Shown here one piece after another: positions 22,746 through 34,799 of a stretch of DNA of 64,000 nucleotides. A program made the position numbers and the translations under genes. Origin of the DNA: Bathynomus jamesi (taxonomy: Eukaryota > Arthropoda > Malacostraca > Isopoda > Cirolanidae). The notes beneath the pieces were generated by a model that saw nothing but the letters and a program-made list of their open reading frames with translations, ran no database searches and was not told the origin of the DNA. Every line of letters begins with the position of its first letter. Position 1 is the first letter of the stretch. Location: positions 661,001-725,000 of the forward strand of contig JAJOZX010001575.1 in the NCBI GenBank assembly GCA_023014485.1. Reading direction: 5' to 3'.

Positions 22746-23240
22746 TATAGCATGCGTGGCTAGGCTAGCTACGAGGGCAGGAGGAGATCAGACAGCAATT
22801 CCATCCTTCACCAAATCCCGCAAATGAGGGGGGATGCTGCAGAAGGGTCGACCGTAGGTCGATCCTGAACGGTCGTTCGAACTCCCCTAAAGTAAGTAGC
22901 AGCTGTGTAAACATTTTCAAGTTCGTTCTAAGGCCATCACAAAAGGTCAACCTTGTGATAGCTTTGAGGGCTCGTACAAATGCCTTAATTGTTATGGAAC
23001 GCCTGGAATTTATCATAGAGCACTTGCCTAAATCAGTCATTCAACTTGGTCAGCAGAAGCATGCACCTGCGTTAGAAAACATCACGAGGAACTTCTTTGT
23101 TCTCGCCCTCAGAGTTGGAGTTTGTTTACCCGTACAAGATTACAACAACTGAAAAACGCTGACGAATGTTCTCTCTTTCGTCTACGCCAATTATAACCTT
23201 GAGAAACCTTAAAAAATTTTTTTGGCGGTTTTTCACTCTT
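22746..23240. other. Unassigned sequence with overlapping open frames
   Basis: Less AT-rich than the flanks. A plus-strand frame (22,955-23,152) and minus-strand frames (22,765-23,040, and 23,109-23,465) show no family motif I recognise. They overlap each other and could be relics of a terminal or UTR region of an element. Confidence 0.3.
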
Positions 23241-23254
23241 CGAGCGGTTAACGG

Positions 23255-23285
23255 TTGAAGTTTCAAACCAGTCCGTCATCAGGCA
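23255..23285 (-). ncRNA. Possible hammerhead motif
   Basis: On the minus strand CTGATGA (23,276-23,282 complement) is followed by CGGACTGGTTT and GAAA (23,261-23,264 complement). Core spacing fits, but helix II depends on G-U pairs and a two-base loop, so it is weaker than the others. Confidence 0.3.
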
Positions 23286-23289
23286 CCAT

Positions 23290-24308
23290 TCAGAGAATAT
23301 CTCTACCTTAGCCTCTCGTTCACCGTCTATTACATACTCATGGAAAGTGTTAGTTATAGGCACTTTCGCCCCATAGCCTAACATACCCAAGTTCAGTGTT
23401 AATGTTCTCTGCATAGGCCTAACTGACTTAGCGGAAAGTGTTTTACAGTACGGTATCTTATACAAACTCTCAACCTAACCAAACAGGCTTTCCAAAGTGT
23501 TTCCAATACTGCGTATCGGACTCGTATTTTATGTAACTATAGCATTAAAACCGCATGTAGGCCTATTATTGTTTATTACGTACCACGCTTATCATCCTAA
23601 TTATTGCATCGTAATACCATCGAATCACTGCACATTTGTCCTCCATGTTATTACTCTTTGATTCTTAACATTCAGTAATTGTAATATTTGCACATTTCAG
23701 TACAAACTAAATAATTGTTAAGCATTAATTATTCATTGGTAATTAAACAAAAAACCATGAAGCCTATTAATCTCCTTTTTTCATAACGTTGACAGTAAAC
23801 TTCCGACAAACCGAACTGATTGGGACCTAAAGCCATTAGGTTTTCTAAAAATTATAAGAATTATAAGAATCCAGTCTCACACACTCCCCGCTGCCTTCAT
23901 CTATCGCCGAATGACCTCTATTTTTCAGTTGAATATTCAATGCTATTTTTCTTCCTTTTCTTACTCGAGCGTGCAGCAAACATTTTAGAAGCCATACATA
24001 CAAAATTGTATGTGAAAATTCACAAATTTACTTAGAAAATTATAAAAATTGAGTGCAGCATTTGCCCACGACAAGAGTTTCGCCATATTCGGTTCGTTTC
24101 GAATGATCTGTTTTGTAAGTTAAGGATAAAATGCAACTCTATTGAAAATTTCGGTTTTTTTTTTACGATTTTCGTTATTTTTGTCGTCCGTTTTCAGGGA
24201 GTTTATTATATCTGCTTTGATTCAAAGATCAAATTGGTGACCCATAAACAATCTATGTATTTAACCTAATTACATTATTATAGGGCCTAGGCCTACAGTC
24301 AACAAGTC

Positions 24309-24311
<3 letters not shown>
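23290..24311. other. No recognisable feature
   Basis: AT-rich DNA, including a minus-strand frame to 23,465 and a plus-strand frame at 23,820-24,035 without family motifs. Confidence 0.5.

Positions 24312-24392
<81 letters not shown>
24312..24392. repeat. (TA)n microsatellite
   Basis: About 80 bp of nearly pure TA directly preceding LINE-A. Confidence 0.95.
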
Positions 24393-24393
<1 letters not shown>

Positions 24394-24408
24394 GACAACG
24401 AACTTAAA

Positions 24409-25220
24409 ATGCACAAGGGGCAATGCAAAACAAAGAACATAAACATTGTCCTGGCAAATATTCAAGGAATAAAACCGAACAATTCTCTCAAAGTTTCGTA
24501 CCTGAAAGGTTTTATGGACGAAACAAGGGCGGACATCGCATGCATCACAGAAACACATCTTATGGATTGCCAAGGAAACTGCGATAACTGCGAACACTGT
24601 ATCGATAAGAAAGAATTGCATATCGATGGATTCAACTTAGTAAGAGCGGATAGATGAACGTGACGTAAAGGTGGCTGTGCTATTTATATACACGAGAGGC
24701 ATATGACAGAGACGGTAATAAGTAAATCCAACAGCTTCGTGGAAACCCTTGCAGTGAAAATAGAGAAATTAAACGTGGTACTGATAGTCCTCTATAGACC
24801 TCCAAACTTTCCAAATGAAAAATTTTCGGATACCATTGATGATATCAGAACCCTAATAAAGTCCCTAAACTCTTCATCCCCTCTGGGGCGATTTTAATTT
24901 TCCATTTATAAAATACAAAAAAGTGGGTAGAAATATATTTATACAATAAGATAAGGGGGGCACAAGAGAGGACCAGGAGCAAGCAGAAATGCTGATGGCT
25001 CTCACAAACGAGTTTACACGGGAAATAACAGAAAATACCAGGAAAAATAACTGCTTAGATCTGGTATTCACAAATAACACAAACTTGATTGGGGATATAA
25101 AAATAACCCCAACTATTATCTCAGACCACAGTATAATAGAGTTATCAACAAAAATGGCGATAACTTTAAAAGACAATACACATACGGAAGGAAGAAGCAA
25201 ATATGGGCTTTTAACCTAAA
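24409..25220 (+). pseudogene. LINE-A AP-like endonuclease domain
   Basis: Visible landmarks in order are INIVLANIQGIKPNN at the domain start, IACITETHL (catalytic glutamate), VLIVLYRPP, a GDFNFP segment near 24,884-24,900 that needs a frameshift, CLDLVFTNN and IISDHSIIEL (the SDH active-site motif). This is the order of the apurinic-like endonuclease of LINEs, which nicks target DNA to prime reverse transcription. Stops near 24,655 and 24,895 and a frame change near 24,880 inactivate it. Confidence 0.85.
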
Positions 25221-25257
25221 CTCCAAGACCATAAATTGGGAAGAAATCAGATCACAC

Positions 25258-27418
25258 ATGGCCCAATTAGAGTGGAGAACAGTTTTCGAGAATAAAACAA
25301 CTGAGGAAATGCTGACAACCTTGGAAGAAAAGACGTTGAGAATTTTGGAAAAATATGCTCCGAAAGCACAGCCAAAAGGAAAGAGGAACTGGCTAGAGAA
25401 GCAAAGGAGAAGAATATTCCGCAAAAGAAAGAGAGTAGCGACGAAGTTAGTAAATTGCGGAGACAACAATGCCAGGAAGGTAATACAAGAAAAACTGGAG
25501 AGTATCGATAGGGAAATACAAACTCTGATAAAGGGCCATACAGACAGGGAAGAGGAAAAGGCGGTAGAAGCAATAAAGGAAAATCCAAAATACTTCTACA
25601 GCTGTGCGAAAAAGAAAACAAAAACGCGCGCTACTATCGTGCCCTTAAGGAAAGGGAATAATGAACTAATCAACGATCTAAAAGAAGTATCTGAAACATT
25701 GAGAACCCAGTATGAATCGATCTTCAATACCCCAAAAAGTGACAAAGCCATACCTGACATAGATGCATTCTTCGAAGAGAAATTGCAAGGAGAATGTATA
25801 ACACACTTTGATTTTACCCCAGAAGATGTAGCGAGAGCTATAGGACAAATGAAATCATTCAGCTGCCGGTCCGGACAAATGGAACGCACTATTAATTAAA
25901 AATTGTTAAAATGAAATAGCTACACCCTTGTACTGGATATGGAGAAGATCCCTAGACACTGGGGAAATACCGAGCATCTTGAAAAGAGCAAACATATTGC
26001 AATATATAAAGGCGGGGATAGCAAAGAACTATAGACCAGTGTTATTGACGTGACGTCCCACCTCACGAAAATATTTGAAAGAATAGTTAGAGAGAAAATC
26101 TATGAATTCTTGGAAACACTGGAAAGATTCAACGAAAATCAGCACGGATTCCGATCGGGAAGATCATGCTTATCAAAACTTATAGAGCATTGTAACAATA
26201 TCCTAGATGCACTTGAAGGCAATAAAAACTATGATGTCATATACACGGATTTTGCGAACGCTTTCGACAAGTGCGATCATGGTATAATAGCACATAAAAT
26301 GAAACATATGGGAATAACAGGCAAAGTGGGAAAATGTATCTATAACTTCCTCAAAGAACGACTACAGATCGTCAAACTTCAAGGTATATCATCATCAGAA
26401 TCAGAAGTACGCAGCTAGGTGCCACAAGGTACAGTGCTGGCCCCACTCTTGTTCATTATCATGCTAACAGACATAGACAATGGAGTTAACAGCAAGTATA
26501 GTAACATCATTTGCGGACGATACAAAGATCAGCAGAAAAATCAGCGAGGCAAATGAAGTGGAGGCCTTGCCAGAGGGACACAAACAAAATATACAAATGG
26601 TCAGAAGACAACACTATGACAGTTAACACTGAGGAATTTCAGCTCTTGAGATATGGCAAAAATGAGGAAATTAAACAGACTACATATTATGCTCCAGATA
26701 GATAGGAAATTCAGAGAAGCACGAAAGCGGTCGACTTGGGGGTAATGATGATCGATGATGCGAAATTCGAGACACAAAATCAGATAGCAATAAACAAAGC
26801 AAAAAGAGTGGCGGGACAGGTACTAAGAACGTTCAAAAGAAGGGACAAGACAGTATTGATTCCCTGCTGAGAACACTGATCATACCAAAACTTGAATACT
26901 GCTCAGTTTTGACGTCCCCATATAAAAAGGAAGAAATTAATAAACTAGAAGAAACGCAGACAAATTTTACAGCCAAGATTGATGGCTGCAAAGAACTCAA
27001 CTACTGGGAAAGACTACGTAAACTAAATCTGTACTCCCTGGAAAGAAGAGGAGAGAGATATACCATAATCTACATATGGAAAATGATCGAAAAACTGGTA
27101 CCAAACCTCAAACTAAACCCAATTACCATCTAAACAACGGTGGACAATAGTTAAGGCAGAATATGTAGTGTTCCCAAACTAAAGGGCCGACAAGGGACCT
27201 CCTCAACACTGAAGGAAAATAGCTTGGTTGTCATGGGGCCAAGACTTTTTAACCAGCTTCCTAAGGACCTCAGAAACGTTACAGGGGTCATAGTTGAAGT
27301 CTTCAAGAGAAGACTAGATGTCTGGCTCAAGACGGTACCAGATGAGCCGGGTGGAGAGCGCAAAAGAGCAACTCGCTCCTCCACCAAGCCAGACCTAGAA
27401 GCGGGGCCACCAGCTTGA
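25258..27418 (+). pseudogene. LINE-A reverse transcriptase and C-terminal domain
   Basis: A basic, coiled linker (25,258-25,800) leads to the reverse transcriptase: HGFRSGRSCLSKL, YTDFANAFDKCDH (first catalytic aspartate), VPQGTVLAPLLF after a stop, and FADD codons at 26,510-26,521. The C-terminal part has IPKLEYCSVLTSPY, the ERLRKLNLYSLERR block and a FKRRLDVWLKTVPDEP tail. At least four stops or frame shifts break the frame, although the FADD site itself survives in the DNA. Confidence 0.85.
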
Positions 27419-27577
27419 CCCTCGTGTGAAGAGAAACCTACGCACGAAACAGCAACGAGGTTAACGAAGAGGTATATATATATATACTGTATATGAAATA
27501 GGATCCCTCCTAAGGAGACGTAGTTTTACATTTAGGATAAAAACGAAGACGTAGAGCAAAAAAGTCATTATATTTGG

Positions 27578-27622
27578 CTGCAGCCGACGTTTCGGGCACA
27601 TCTATCCATTTTCATGGCCTAA
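27578..27622 (-). ncRNA. Degenerate hammerhead motif, PLE left terminus
   Basis: On the minus strand CATGAAAATGG is followed by an imperfect helix II and CCCGAAACGTCGGCTGCAGC. The GAAAC half is intact, but the CUGANGA half is not canonical. The right terminus has the related CTTGAAAATGG. Confidence 0.4.
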
Positions 27623-27959
27623 TAAATAAAAGCTAAAATTAATACATGACGAAAATATATGAATGTCAAGAACTAAAACTAATTTAAAGTACAAAATTAA
27701 AACTGTTCAAGAATAAAAATTAAAAAGCAGAAAACAGGCATAAGCCAAAATCAAAAAGTAAAAATTATATAAATGACAAAAATATACAAATGATAAAAAT
27801 AAAACTTAAAACTAAAAACATTCAAACATAAAATAGTTAAAAAACTTTAATAATAAAAAGTTAAACGAAAAACCACAAGAGTAAACCAAACATACCATGC
27901 TCACTTGACAGCCACAAAAAACTGAGGCGAAAAGGAGGCAGGCGATATTTTGCTCCCAT

Positions 27960-28184
27960 ATGGGTATTAGCCATAGGACAGGGAAAGTTTTATCGAAAAA
28001 GGAACAGTCTGCTATTAGAAATCATTCTATCAAGTGTAAGGTTGACGTTTCTGTTAACAATTTTAAAATTCTTAAATCATTAAAATGCCCATCCTCCCTC
28101 CGTATTTACGAATCTTTGTGTATTAAAGTTTTGAACTCCAGTTTAAATATTGATTCTAGCTGTTACCCCCTTTATATTAATTAG
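27960..28184 (+). pseudogene. PLE GIY-YIG protein C-terminus
   Basis: The 74-residue stretch reads GISHRTGKVLSKKEQSAIRN, then HSIKC and NNFKILKSLKCPSSLRIYES (containing the catalytic glutamate), ending near YPLYIN. This is the second half of a PLE GIY-YIG domain. The GIY-YIG strand itself and the reverse transcriptase are absent. Confidence 0.75.
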
Positions 28185-28545
28185 AATACCTACAAACTTA
28201 AAAAAAAAAATTCCCTTGTGACCCTGTCTCCTTTTCGCCTGTTTTTTGTGGCTGTCAAGTGAGCATGGTATGTTTGGTTTACTCTCGTGGTTCTTCGTTT
28301 AACTTTTTATTAGTAATGTTTTTTAACTATTTTACGTTTGAATGTTTTTAGTTTTAAGTTTTATTTTTATCATTTGTATATTTTTGTCATTTATGTAATT
28401 TTTACTTTTTGATTTTGGCTTATGCCTGTTTTCTGCTTTTTAATTTTTATTCTTGAACAGTTTTAATTTTGTACTTTAAATTAGTTTTAGTTCTTGACAT
28501 TCATATATTTTTGTCATGTATTAATTTTAGCTTTTATTTATTAGG

Positions 28546-28585
28546 CCTTGAAAATGGGTAGAGTTGCCCGAAACGTTGGCTGCAG
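28546..28585 (+). ncRNA. Hammerhead-like motif interrupted by a transposon
   Basis: CCTTGAAAATGGG, a GGGT/GCCC helix II and CGAAACGTTGGCTGCAG form a hammerhead-like terminus. The following bases have been displaced to 31,848 onward by the hAT-like insertion, which duplicated GGCTGCAG. The CUGANGA part is variant (TTGAAAA). Confidence 0.4.
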
Positions 28586-31500
28586 CATGACTCCAGATTC
28601 CTGGGATCTTGGGAGCATTGCTCCAGTAAATTTGACCATGAGAAAAAGTAAATTTGGGTTTGGGTTTTGTTCATCCGCTAGACATTATGCAATTTTTTTG
28701 CGTATACGTTCTTGTACAAACCAATTTTTTTAAATTACAAATTTAGTTATTTTAAGTTTAGTTGGTAATTCCATATTTAACAATTATTTTTATTTTTTGT
28801 TAAGCTTCAATGTTTTGATAATTAAAATTTTATTAAAACGTATATTTTTTAATATAAAATTATCAGGATTGGACTATGTTCCATTGATCTCGGCCAGGTT
28901 TGATAAATTGGCCAGATAATTACTTGTGCGGTTTTAAGTAATCCACCATGACTAGAATTGAAAAGTTTAGTTAAGTTTAAACTTACTTTAACTTACCTAC
29001 TTTTACTAAATTTAAAGCACTTACTTTTACTTACTTTCATTGTACTATATTTACTTACTTTTACTCACTTTTACCATACTATATTTACTAACTTTTACTT
29101 ATTTTGTATTTTTTCAGGTAGTCAATAATCAATAATGGATCCTAATATTGATGAAGTTGGAGAGAAAAGTGAGGGTGTTAAAAGGGGTTACTTTTGTGGT
29201 CAATGCAAGAACAAATATTCAAAGAAGCAAAACTGGGAGGAACATTTTAATTCCAAAAAAATATTTGTTACAATACAAGAGGTCCCAGAGTTTGGGCCCA
29301 CAGCTTAGATATTGCAGTAAAGAAATACCAGGATGAAGTGCAGCAAAGAGATACGGCAAAGCAGTCATTTAGTTTGTTCACAAAATGTGCTAGTGCTAGA
29401 CCTCAGAAAAATGAACCAACTTCATCAACTGCTAATCTAGAAAATGAAACTTTTTCACTAGATGTTTCACAGACTGAAGAAAGTGCTTCTCCTCCACCTA
29501 AGAAACAAAAGGTAAGTGAGGAATCTGCGCATCAGACTAACAAAACTGCTTTAGAGGAATTTGAAAATTCCCAAATCCAGAAGACATTGAATGCAATTTT
29601 GCGCCTAACAAAAGAAACTCACCAAGCTGTTGTGGTTAATAAAGAGAAGAGTCAAAATATGCCTTCAAGTTCAAGTGCTGCATCCAAATCTAATAAAGCA
29701 AAAAGCAACAAATTTGACATTTCCATAGCCCATTTAAGCAAGTGTAAATCAATACAAGAAATCCTGAACAATGATTTGATCAAATCTACATTCAAATTGG
29801 TGGAAAAGAAGGATCTAGGGCATGCTGATGATTCATTTTCAGTACCAAGTGATATAATGGAAAACATTGCAAATAGTGACACTAATATGCCTGATGTAGA
29901 TATAGCTGTTGAGGATGAAGATGATGATAATCAAGAAGATATTGATGATGCTTCTGATGATAAAATGTTTACATTATATTGCATAGCTTGCACAGACCCC
30001 AAAGCATGTGCTTCAGACAAACATTCTAACATAAAAGGTTACTTCAATGTTAAAGATTTAACCTATGAATGCAAACAAGGAGAAAATCAAGAGAGATGGT
30101 TTAGAAATCTGAAAACCCACCTGAAGAGACATTTAATTAAACTTCATCATCATCAAAGAGCTGCTGTTATGAAGTGATGAAAACATCTTCTCGGAACACT
30201 ACTAAACGCATAGAAGACTTATGTGGCAACATCTATACTACATAATGAAAACAAACACTGCATGGGCTCTATATCCAGTACTTCTAGCTGTATTACATAG
30301 GTCAGGTTGTGAGGTTGGAAATTTGAATCATAGTACTGACATGCGTGCGAGACAATTTGTGAGCTATTAGATAATTAATCAACTTAAAAAACAAACTGTA
30401 AAGTGGTTCTTAGAACAAACTTCAGTAACAATAACAGCTGACATTGGAACAATTTTGGGATTAAGCATGCTAGTTGTATTAGTTATGAGTGAAGAAGATA
30501 AGACTGTAAAACTTGCTGGGATAAATTTAGTACGCAGCAAATCAGGAGTTTATTTGGCCAATGAAATTTTTGATGTGTTGAAGTCTCCTAATCACTTGAA
30601 ACTATCTGAAGAAGCAATTAAATCCAAGGTATCTGGAATGGTTGGAGATGGGGCTTTTTGTAAGGGCAACGAGCCATTTAAAAACGAAATGAAAAAGTTG
30701 TTTGGAGAAAATTTCAAATTTCGATGGGCATCTTGTGAACAGAGCCCACGTTGATGCATTGAAAAAAATTTGTAAACTAAGTGAGCTTTTAGACTTTATT
30801 CAGAATCACTCTTCAAATCTGAGATCAGGCCTTGACTATACCAATATGGTTCTTGACAATATCATTGGTTTTAAGAGACCAAAACTCAAATCTGATACTC
30901 GCATGGTTAATTACGAATTTGATCAATTTGACAGATTTGTGGAAAATTGTGTTTTTTGATCATCCACAAGAGAAAGAAATTAGTGCCAAGTTCTATGTAT
31001 TGATTTCCTATGTAACAAAGATTATGTTGCAAGTAGCTCAAAAAAACCACAGTTAGTGCAGAATTTGTAGAAAATATATTTTATAAAGAAGGAGGGAAAA
31101 CTGTTATGTTAAGAGTGATGGAAACAATTTCCAAATTAGCTAATGGAGGAAATGCAAATGATGTAGTTTCTGAATTTAAGCACGATACCACAGGGCAGCA
31201 AAAGGAACTAACAGCTGAGGATTACATCCTAAATGAAGTTTACAAATACATCAAGAAACGTTCTGATTACTACCAGGTTGCTGAAGTTGCTAGACCATCC
31301 AGAACCAGATCTGAAAGTAGTTTTACAAAAGACTCAGTGATAAATTGGCTGACAGCTGTGGAAAGGAATCACAGAGATATTAAAGCATTTTGATAAAGAT
31401 AGATCAACTGCCTGGAGTGAAGCACCAGCTGAAGGGACATTCTCCATTCTTGGTTACATTGTTGAACACAAAGGATCCATTAAGCCATCTCATTTGACTA

Positions 31501-31855
31501 AGCTGTGCAGAATTGTGAAGGAGGGTCCAGCTCCAGGCACTAGATCTACTGTAATGATCACACAGAAAGCCATTGATCAGTGGCCAAGCATACATGGCGG
31601 TAAATTCACAACAAATGCCTACATGCAAGGTCTAACATCGTCCACTGTTGCTGCTGCAATGAATAAATAAACTTAAGGCGAGTTATAAACTGTACATTAT
31701 TGTATTATTATGTTTAGCTAAAACAATTTGTAATTGGTATGTCGTCAATTCAAGAGTTTACTATCATTAACCTATCTAGTGGTGTAAGGGGAAAAAAAGT
31801 AAATTCAGAGCTGTGCTCCAGTAAATTTTTTCAAATCTGGAGTCATGGGCTGCAG
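28578..31855 (+). mobile_element. hAT-like DNA transposon nested in PLE, 8-bp TSD
   Basis: Perfect 14-bp TIRs CATGACTCCAGATT start at 28,586 and end, in complement, at 31,847. They are flanked by the exact 8-bp TSD GGCTGCAG (28,578-28,585 and 31,848-31,855). A direct GCTCCAGTAAATTT repeat lies inside each end (28,619 and 31,816). The uninterrupted PLE terminus at 27.57-27.59 kb is a paralogous empty site carrying a single GGCTGCAG. The 3.26-kb element carries a transposase gene in plus orientation. Confidence 0.9.
29134..31668 (+). pseudogene. hAT-like transposase, broken
   Basis: The start at 29,134 follows TTTTTTCAG and encodes a CxxC...H finger-like stretch (YFCGQCKNKYSKKQNWEEHF). A long acidic and basic region (29,338-30,177) then ends in another C/H-rich patch with KTHLKRHLIKLHHH. 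Later pieces include ITADIGTILGLSM (possible first aspartate), VSGMVGDGAF (second aspartate), a LHLVNRAH-like segment, SDTRMVNYEFDQFDRFVEN, and EAPAEGTFSILGYIVEHKG near the C-terminus where hAT proteins dimerise. Frameshifts lie near 29,290, 30,180, 30,740, 31,040 and 31,390. The 8-bp TSD supports hAT, although the protein is divergent. Confidence 0.65.
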
Positions 31856-31911
31856 CCAAATATAATTACTTTTTTGCTCTACGTCTTCGTTTTTATCCTA
31901 AATATATATTA

Positions 31912-34193
31912 GGCCGGGTCGTTTTTGCTTGAAAAGGTTTTTGGGAGAATTTTAATTTACCCTGTATTACGAAAGTTTGTGTACCTACATAGGAAGTATC
32001 ATGATAAAGTTTCAAGCTTTTATATAAATATTTTGAGGTTCCGCAAGTCACTTAAATTTTTGGTGATTTTTTTTCCGATACTCCGTATACTCCGTATAGT
32101 AAACTACAGCTCTTTGCTGACTTGCCATGATAGTTTACAAGGCAAATCGCCCAGAATTCACCACGAGGAAGTGGCTGTAGGTCGAATTCCACACCATGCC
32201 CAGCCCAGCCTCCCTTCCATTAGTTTTTACATGTAGTTTATTGACATTTGTATTCGCATTTTGACTCAGATGTAGGCATGTTTAATCTTGAAGCAGTTCT
32301 TGCCTTTATAAAACCATCTCTATTTTCCTGGCCACAGACAGAAGCTGATGCTTCTGTTACAAGTTTGACATGTCTTTCCACAGCTTGTGAATGACATAGG
32401 TACTTTTTCAATAGAGGGTTAGTTTCATCACCCCTTACGATAAGCTCTAACTGGGTGTTTGTCAAGCTTTTTGTCAGAGGTGGTTCATGTCTTTGGTAGT
32501 CTCCAAATCGAATTAAATCTGTGTAGTCTCTTGCCAAGAAATTCATTTTAGGCCGTCTAAATTCTCTAATGACCGCGGACACACTTTCCCTGGCTAAGAG
32601 AATGCGCCGGAAAGCTAACTTTCTCATCACTTGCCTTTCATCAAATAACATCGAGACCAATAAAGTTTCTGGGTGAGAAAAATATGCTCCTCTTTCAATA
32701 ACAGGATCAATGACTGCCTTAAGCTCATCAGATAAGTATCTTGAACTAGATATTATAAACCAGAGGTGCCTTGGTCCTGGTAACAGTAAGGATTTCGCTT
32801 TATATTAAACCACGTTGGGGCATAAACGCGAACAATGAATTCGGTCAGAGTTTTCAAGTTTTCTGACGGCTTTTTGGTCGTAACATAGTCTAACTATCCT
32901 GTTGGCTGTCGTAAGCCATCTGGCATGGTTCAAAGAACCTGGGTTGCGGTTTTCAAGGTTTTGGGAACATTGGCCTTCTATGACTGCATTACAAATTTCC
33001 ATGAGATACTTTTGATCTTGGCTTAGATCTAGATCCCCCGGAATAGAAGGCATAGTACTTGATTTGATTGCTTCAAACTTGACAACTGGCATCTTTTCGC
33101 ACGCAGTAAGACTTTTGCCAACATTTCCAGCAAGGGCTTTTGGTCCTTTAGTTTTACCATCCAAATAAACAAATGGCGGAGAGGTAGCTCATTGGTATGC
33201 AGCAAACACACGAACCAATGAAAAGGAGTATTGTAGTGTACCTCTCGTTGCGTGATAACTCCATTATGTATGCCAGTGTTTACATTGGTTCCATCACATC
33301 CAACGACCTTCAGATTGTCTACCTTAATATTGTTACTGTTAAGAAACTTTATCACTCCCTTAAAAATGTTAGTTGAATTTCCAGTCACAGGAGTGAAGTG
33401 CCCAAGATATTTTGATTCTGGTTCAGCTATAAGCGTGGTGTGTTCCTCAATAATTGTTGTACTGTAGTACCTCCCATCCTTACAGAGATTTGCTTTAGTT
33501 AAGTCCTTTCTTCCATCAAAATACAATGTTTCTATACTTTCTTTACTTGATTTACTCAACTCTCTGATCTTCTTTCTCTGCCGTCTCACCTTATTCTTAT
33601 CCTCAACATATTGATAATCTTCAGAGGTAATGAGACCAAAGTTTTCCATAACAGCAGAGGCAACGGTCACAAGTTTTTGCTAATGAAGGCAATTTGCGAG
33701 TGAGCTTATGTGCTTCACCTGATTTCTTTATACCTACCTCAATGTGATCATCACGCTCTCTATCTGTATCTGTTGATGTGTCAGAATCAGGAATTGTATG
33801 GAAGTTATCCCAGTCCATTGGCTCTTCCCTGGAAGTGGATGGGTTATTGATATCTCCATCTTCAATGTTTTTAGAAAATCGTGCTCTTTCTTGTTCTTTA
33901 CGCTCAGATCTTAACTTAATAGCAACAAGAATACAAAAAATACAAGAAAATCTTAATAAAAAATCATAATTGCCAAATAATTAATAAAGTTTACGTATTT
34001 AAATAAAGTTTTAAAAGTTTTAAAGTTTTTTGTAATGTTTTACGTTTTACTTGCAAACTTCAGAGGACTTGCGGAACATCTAAAACTTGATCAATTTAGT
34101 TTTTTTAATCATTGTTGAGCATTTATAGTGCATCTACAAATTTCTTGGACACAGGCATGTGGAAATTCACAAATTTAATTTTTCGACCCGGTG
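31912..34193 (-). mobile_element. TIR element with LNHARW-family gene
   Basis: The left end GGCCGGGTCGTTTTTG and the right end, in complement, CACCGGGTCGAAAAAT are inverted, with CCGGGTCG exact. TA-rich sequence flanks both ends (possible TA-type or decayed longer TSD). The minus strand carries a 1.6-kb coding region of the same protein family as at 59.2-60.6 and 62.4-64.0 kb. The combination of TIRs and a single large gene indicates a DNA transposon. Confidence 0.6.
32238..33960 (-). pseudogene. LNHARW-family transposase-like protein, broken copy
   Basis: On the minus strand, an acidic N-terminal part (DSDTSTDTDRERDD near 33,760) is followed by a SAVMENFGLITSEDYQYVED block. Then come ETLYFDGRKDLTK (candidate first acidic residue), LKVVGCDGTNVNTG (candidate second), FVCLLHTNELPLRHLF, SLNHARWLTTANRIVRLCYD and a C-terminal HSQAVERHVKLVTEAS...RDGFIKAR. 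The order of D, D and E within RNase-H-like blocks recalls DDE transposases. Frames change near 33,640, 33,100 and 32,700-32,800. I do not know a formal family name. Confidence 0.6.
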
Positions 34194-34199
34194 TATATA

Positions 34200-34799
34200 T
34201 ATATAAATTTATTTATTTAGTATGTTAACGCCAATAGAAACCGTCTTAAAATACGAATGAAATCCTTCAATATAATTTCCCTGAAACACATACGGTAGAA
34301 GAGGAACCCTTTAAATGATTCTGTCGCCATGGCAACCCTAACAATAATAATAAACACAGACGTTCAACGGTTTCTCGAAGAATAATTGTTCAGAGAGGAT
34401 TTTGATGTATTCAAATTCCGCGAATTAGATGACCCATAAAATCGGACATTTGTAAAGAAATTGCTACGTAAGATTCGTAATTTGAGAATGAAATCATTTT
34501 GATTTTAATTAACGTCCCCGTCAACAGATCCTCAACGGTTCTCGCAGAGGATTAACAGTTTCAATTAAGTCGTTACACAAATAAGGACCTTCCGATTAAG
34601 GTGGATTTTTTGAGAGGATCTTCAACGTTCTTGAAGACGAGCACGCAGGAATTTTGATTGTTTATGCTTGGTGTCACACACACACACACACACGTGCGGA
34701 TCTCCGCATAAGTAAGGTATCGACTTTTTCAGGTAATGGTATTGTACAGTATATAAAAAAATGATTAGCTTTGAAAACCAAGCCTAATTTAATCTAACC
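34200..34799. other. No recognisable feature
   Basis: AT-rich sequence with a short (CA)n run at about 34,675-34,693. Confidence 0.5.

Larger units (their letters stand above)
24400..27480 (+). mobile_element. LINE-A, longest copy
   Basis: A decayed non-LTR retrotransposon spans endonuclease, reverse transcriptase, C-terminal domain and 3' UTR, ending in (TA)n at about 27,473. Many frameshifts and stops are present. Its 3' end defines the family for the fragments at 2.5, 17.9, 39.1, 50.0 and 55.7 kb. The motif style suggests the CR1/Jockey group, but I cannot fix the clade without a tree. The 5' end meets a (TA)n tract. Confidence 0.85.
27485..31911 (+). mobile_element. Penelope-like element split by a hAT-like transposon
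   Basis: Inverted terminal regions at 27,520-27,935 and 28,226-28,585 (resuming at 31,848-31,905 beyond the insertion) share long matching segments. These include GGCGAAAAGGAGACA-like sequence, the GTAAACCAAACATACCATGC block and the GGCTGCAGCC hammerhead arm. Only the last part of the GIY-YIG protein lies between them. Removing the insertion at 28,586-31,847 restores a continuous right terminus that mirrors the left one. Confidence 0.8.

Noticed and set aside
23109..23465. 118-residue minus-strand frame as a gene
   Set aside because: No family motif, overlaps a possible hammerhead motif and other frames, and no start or splice context stands out.
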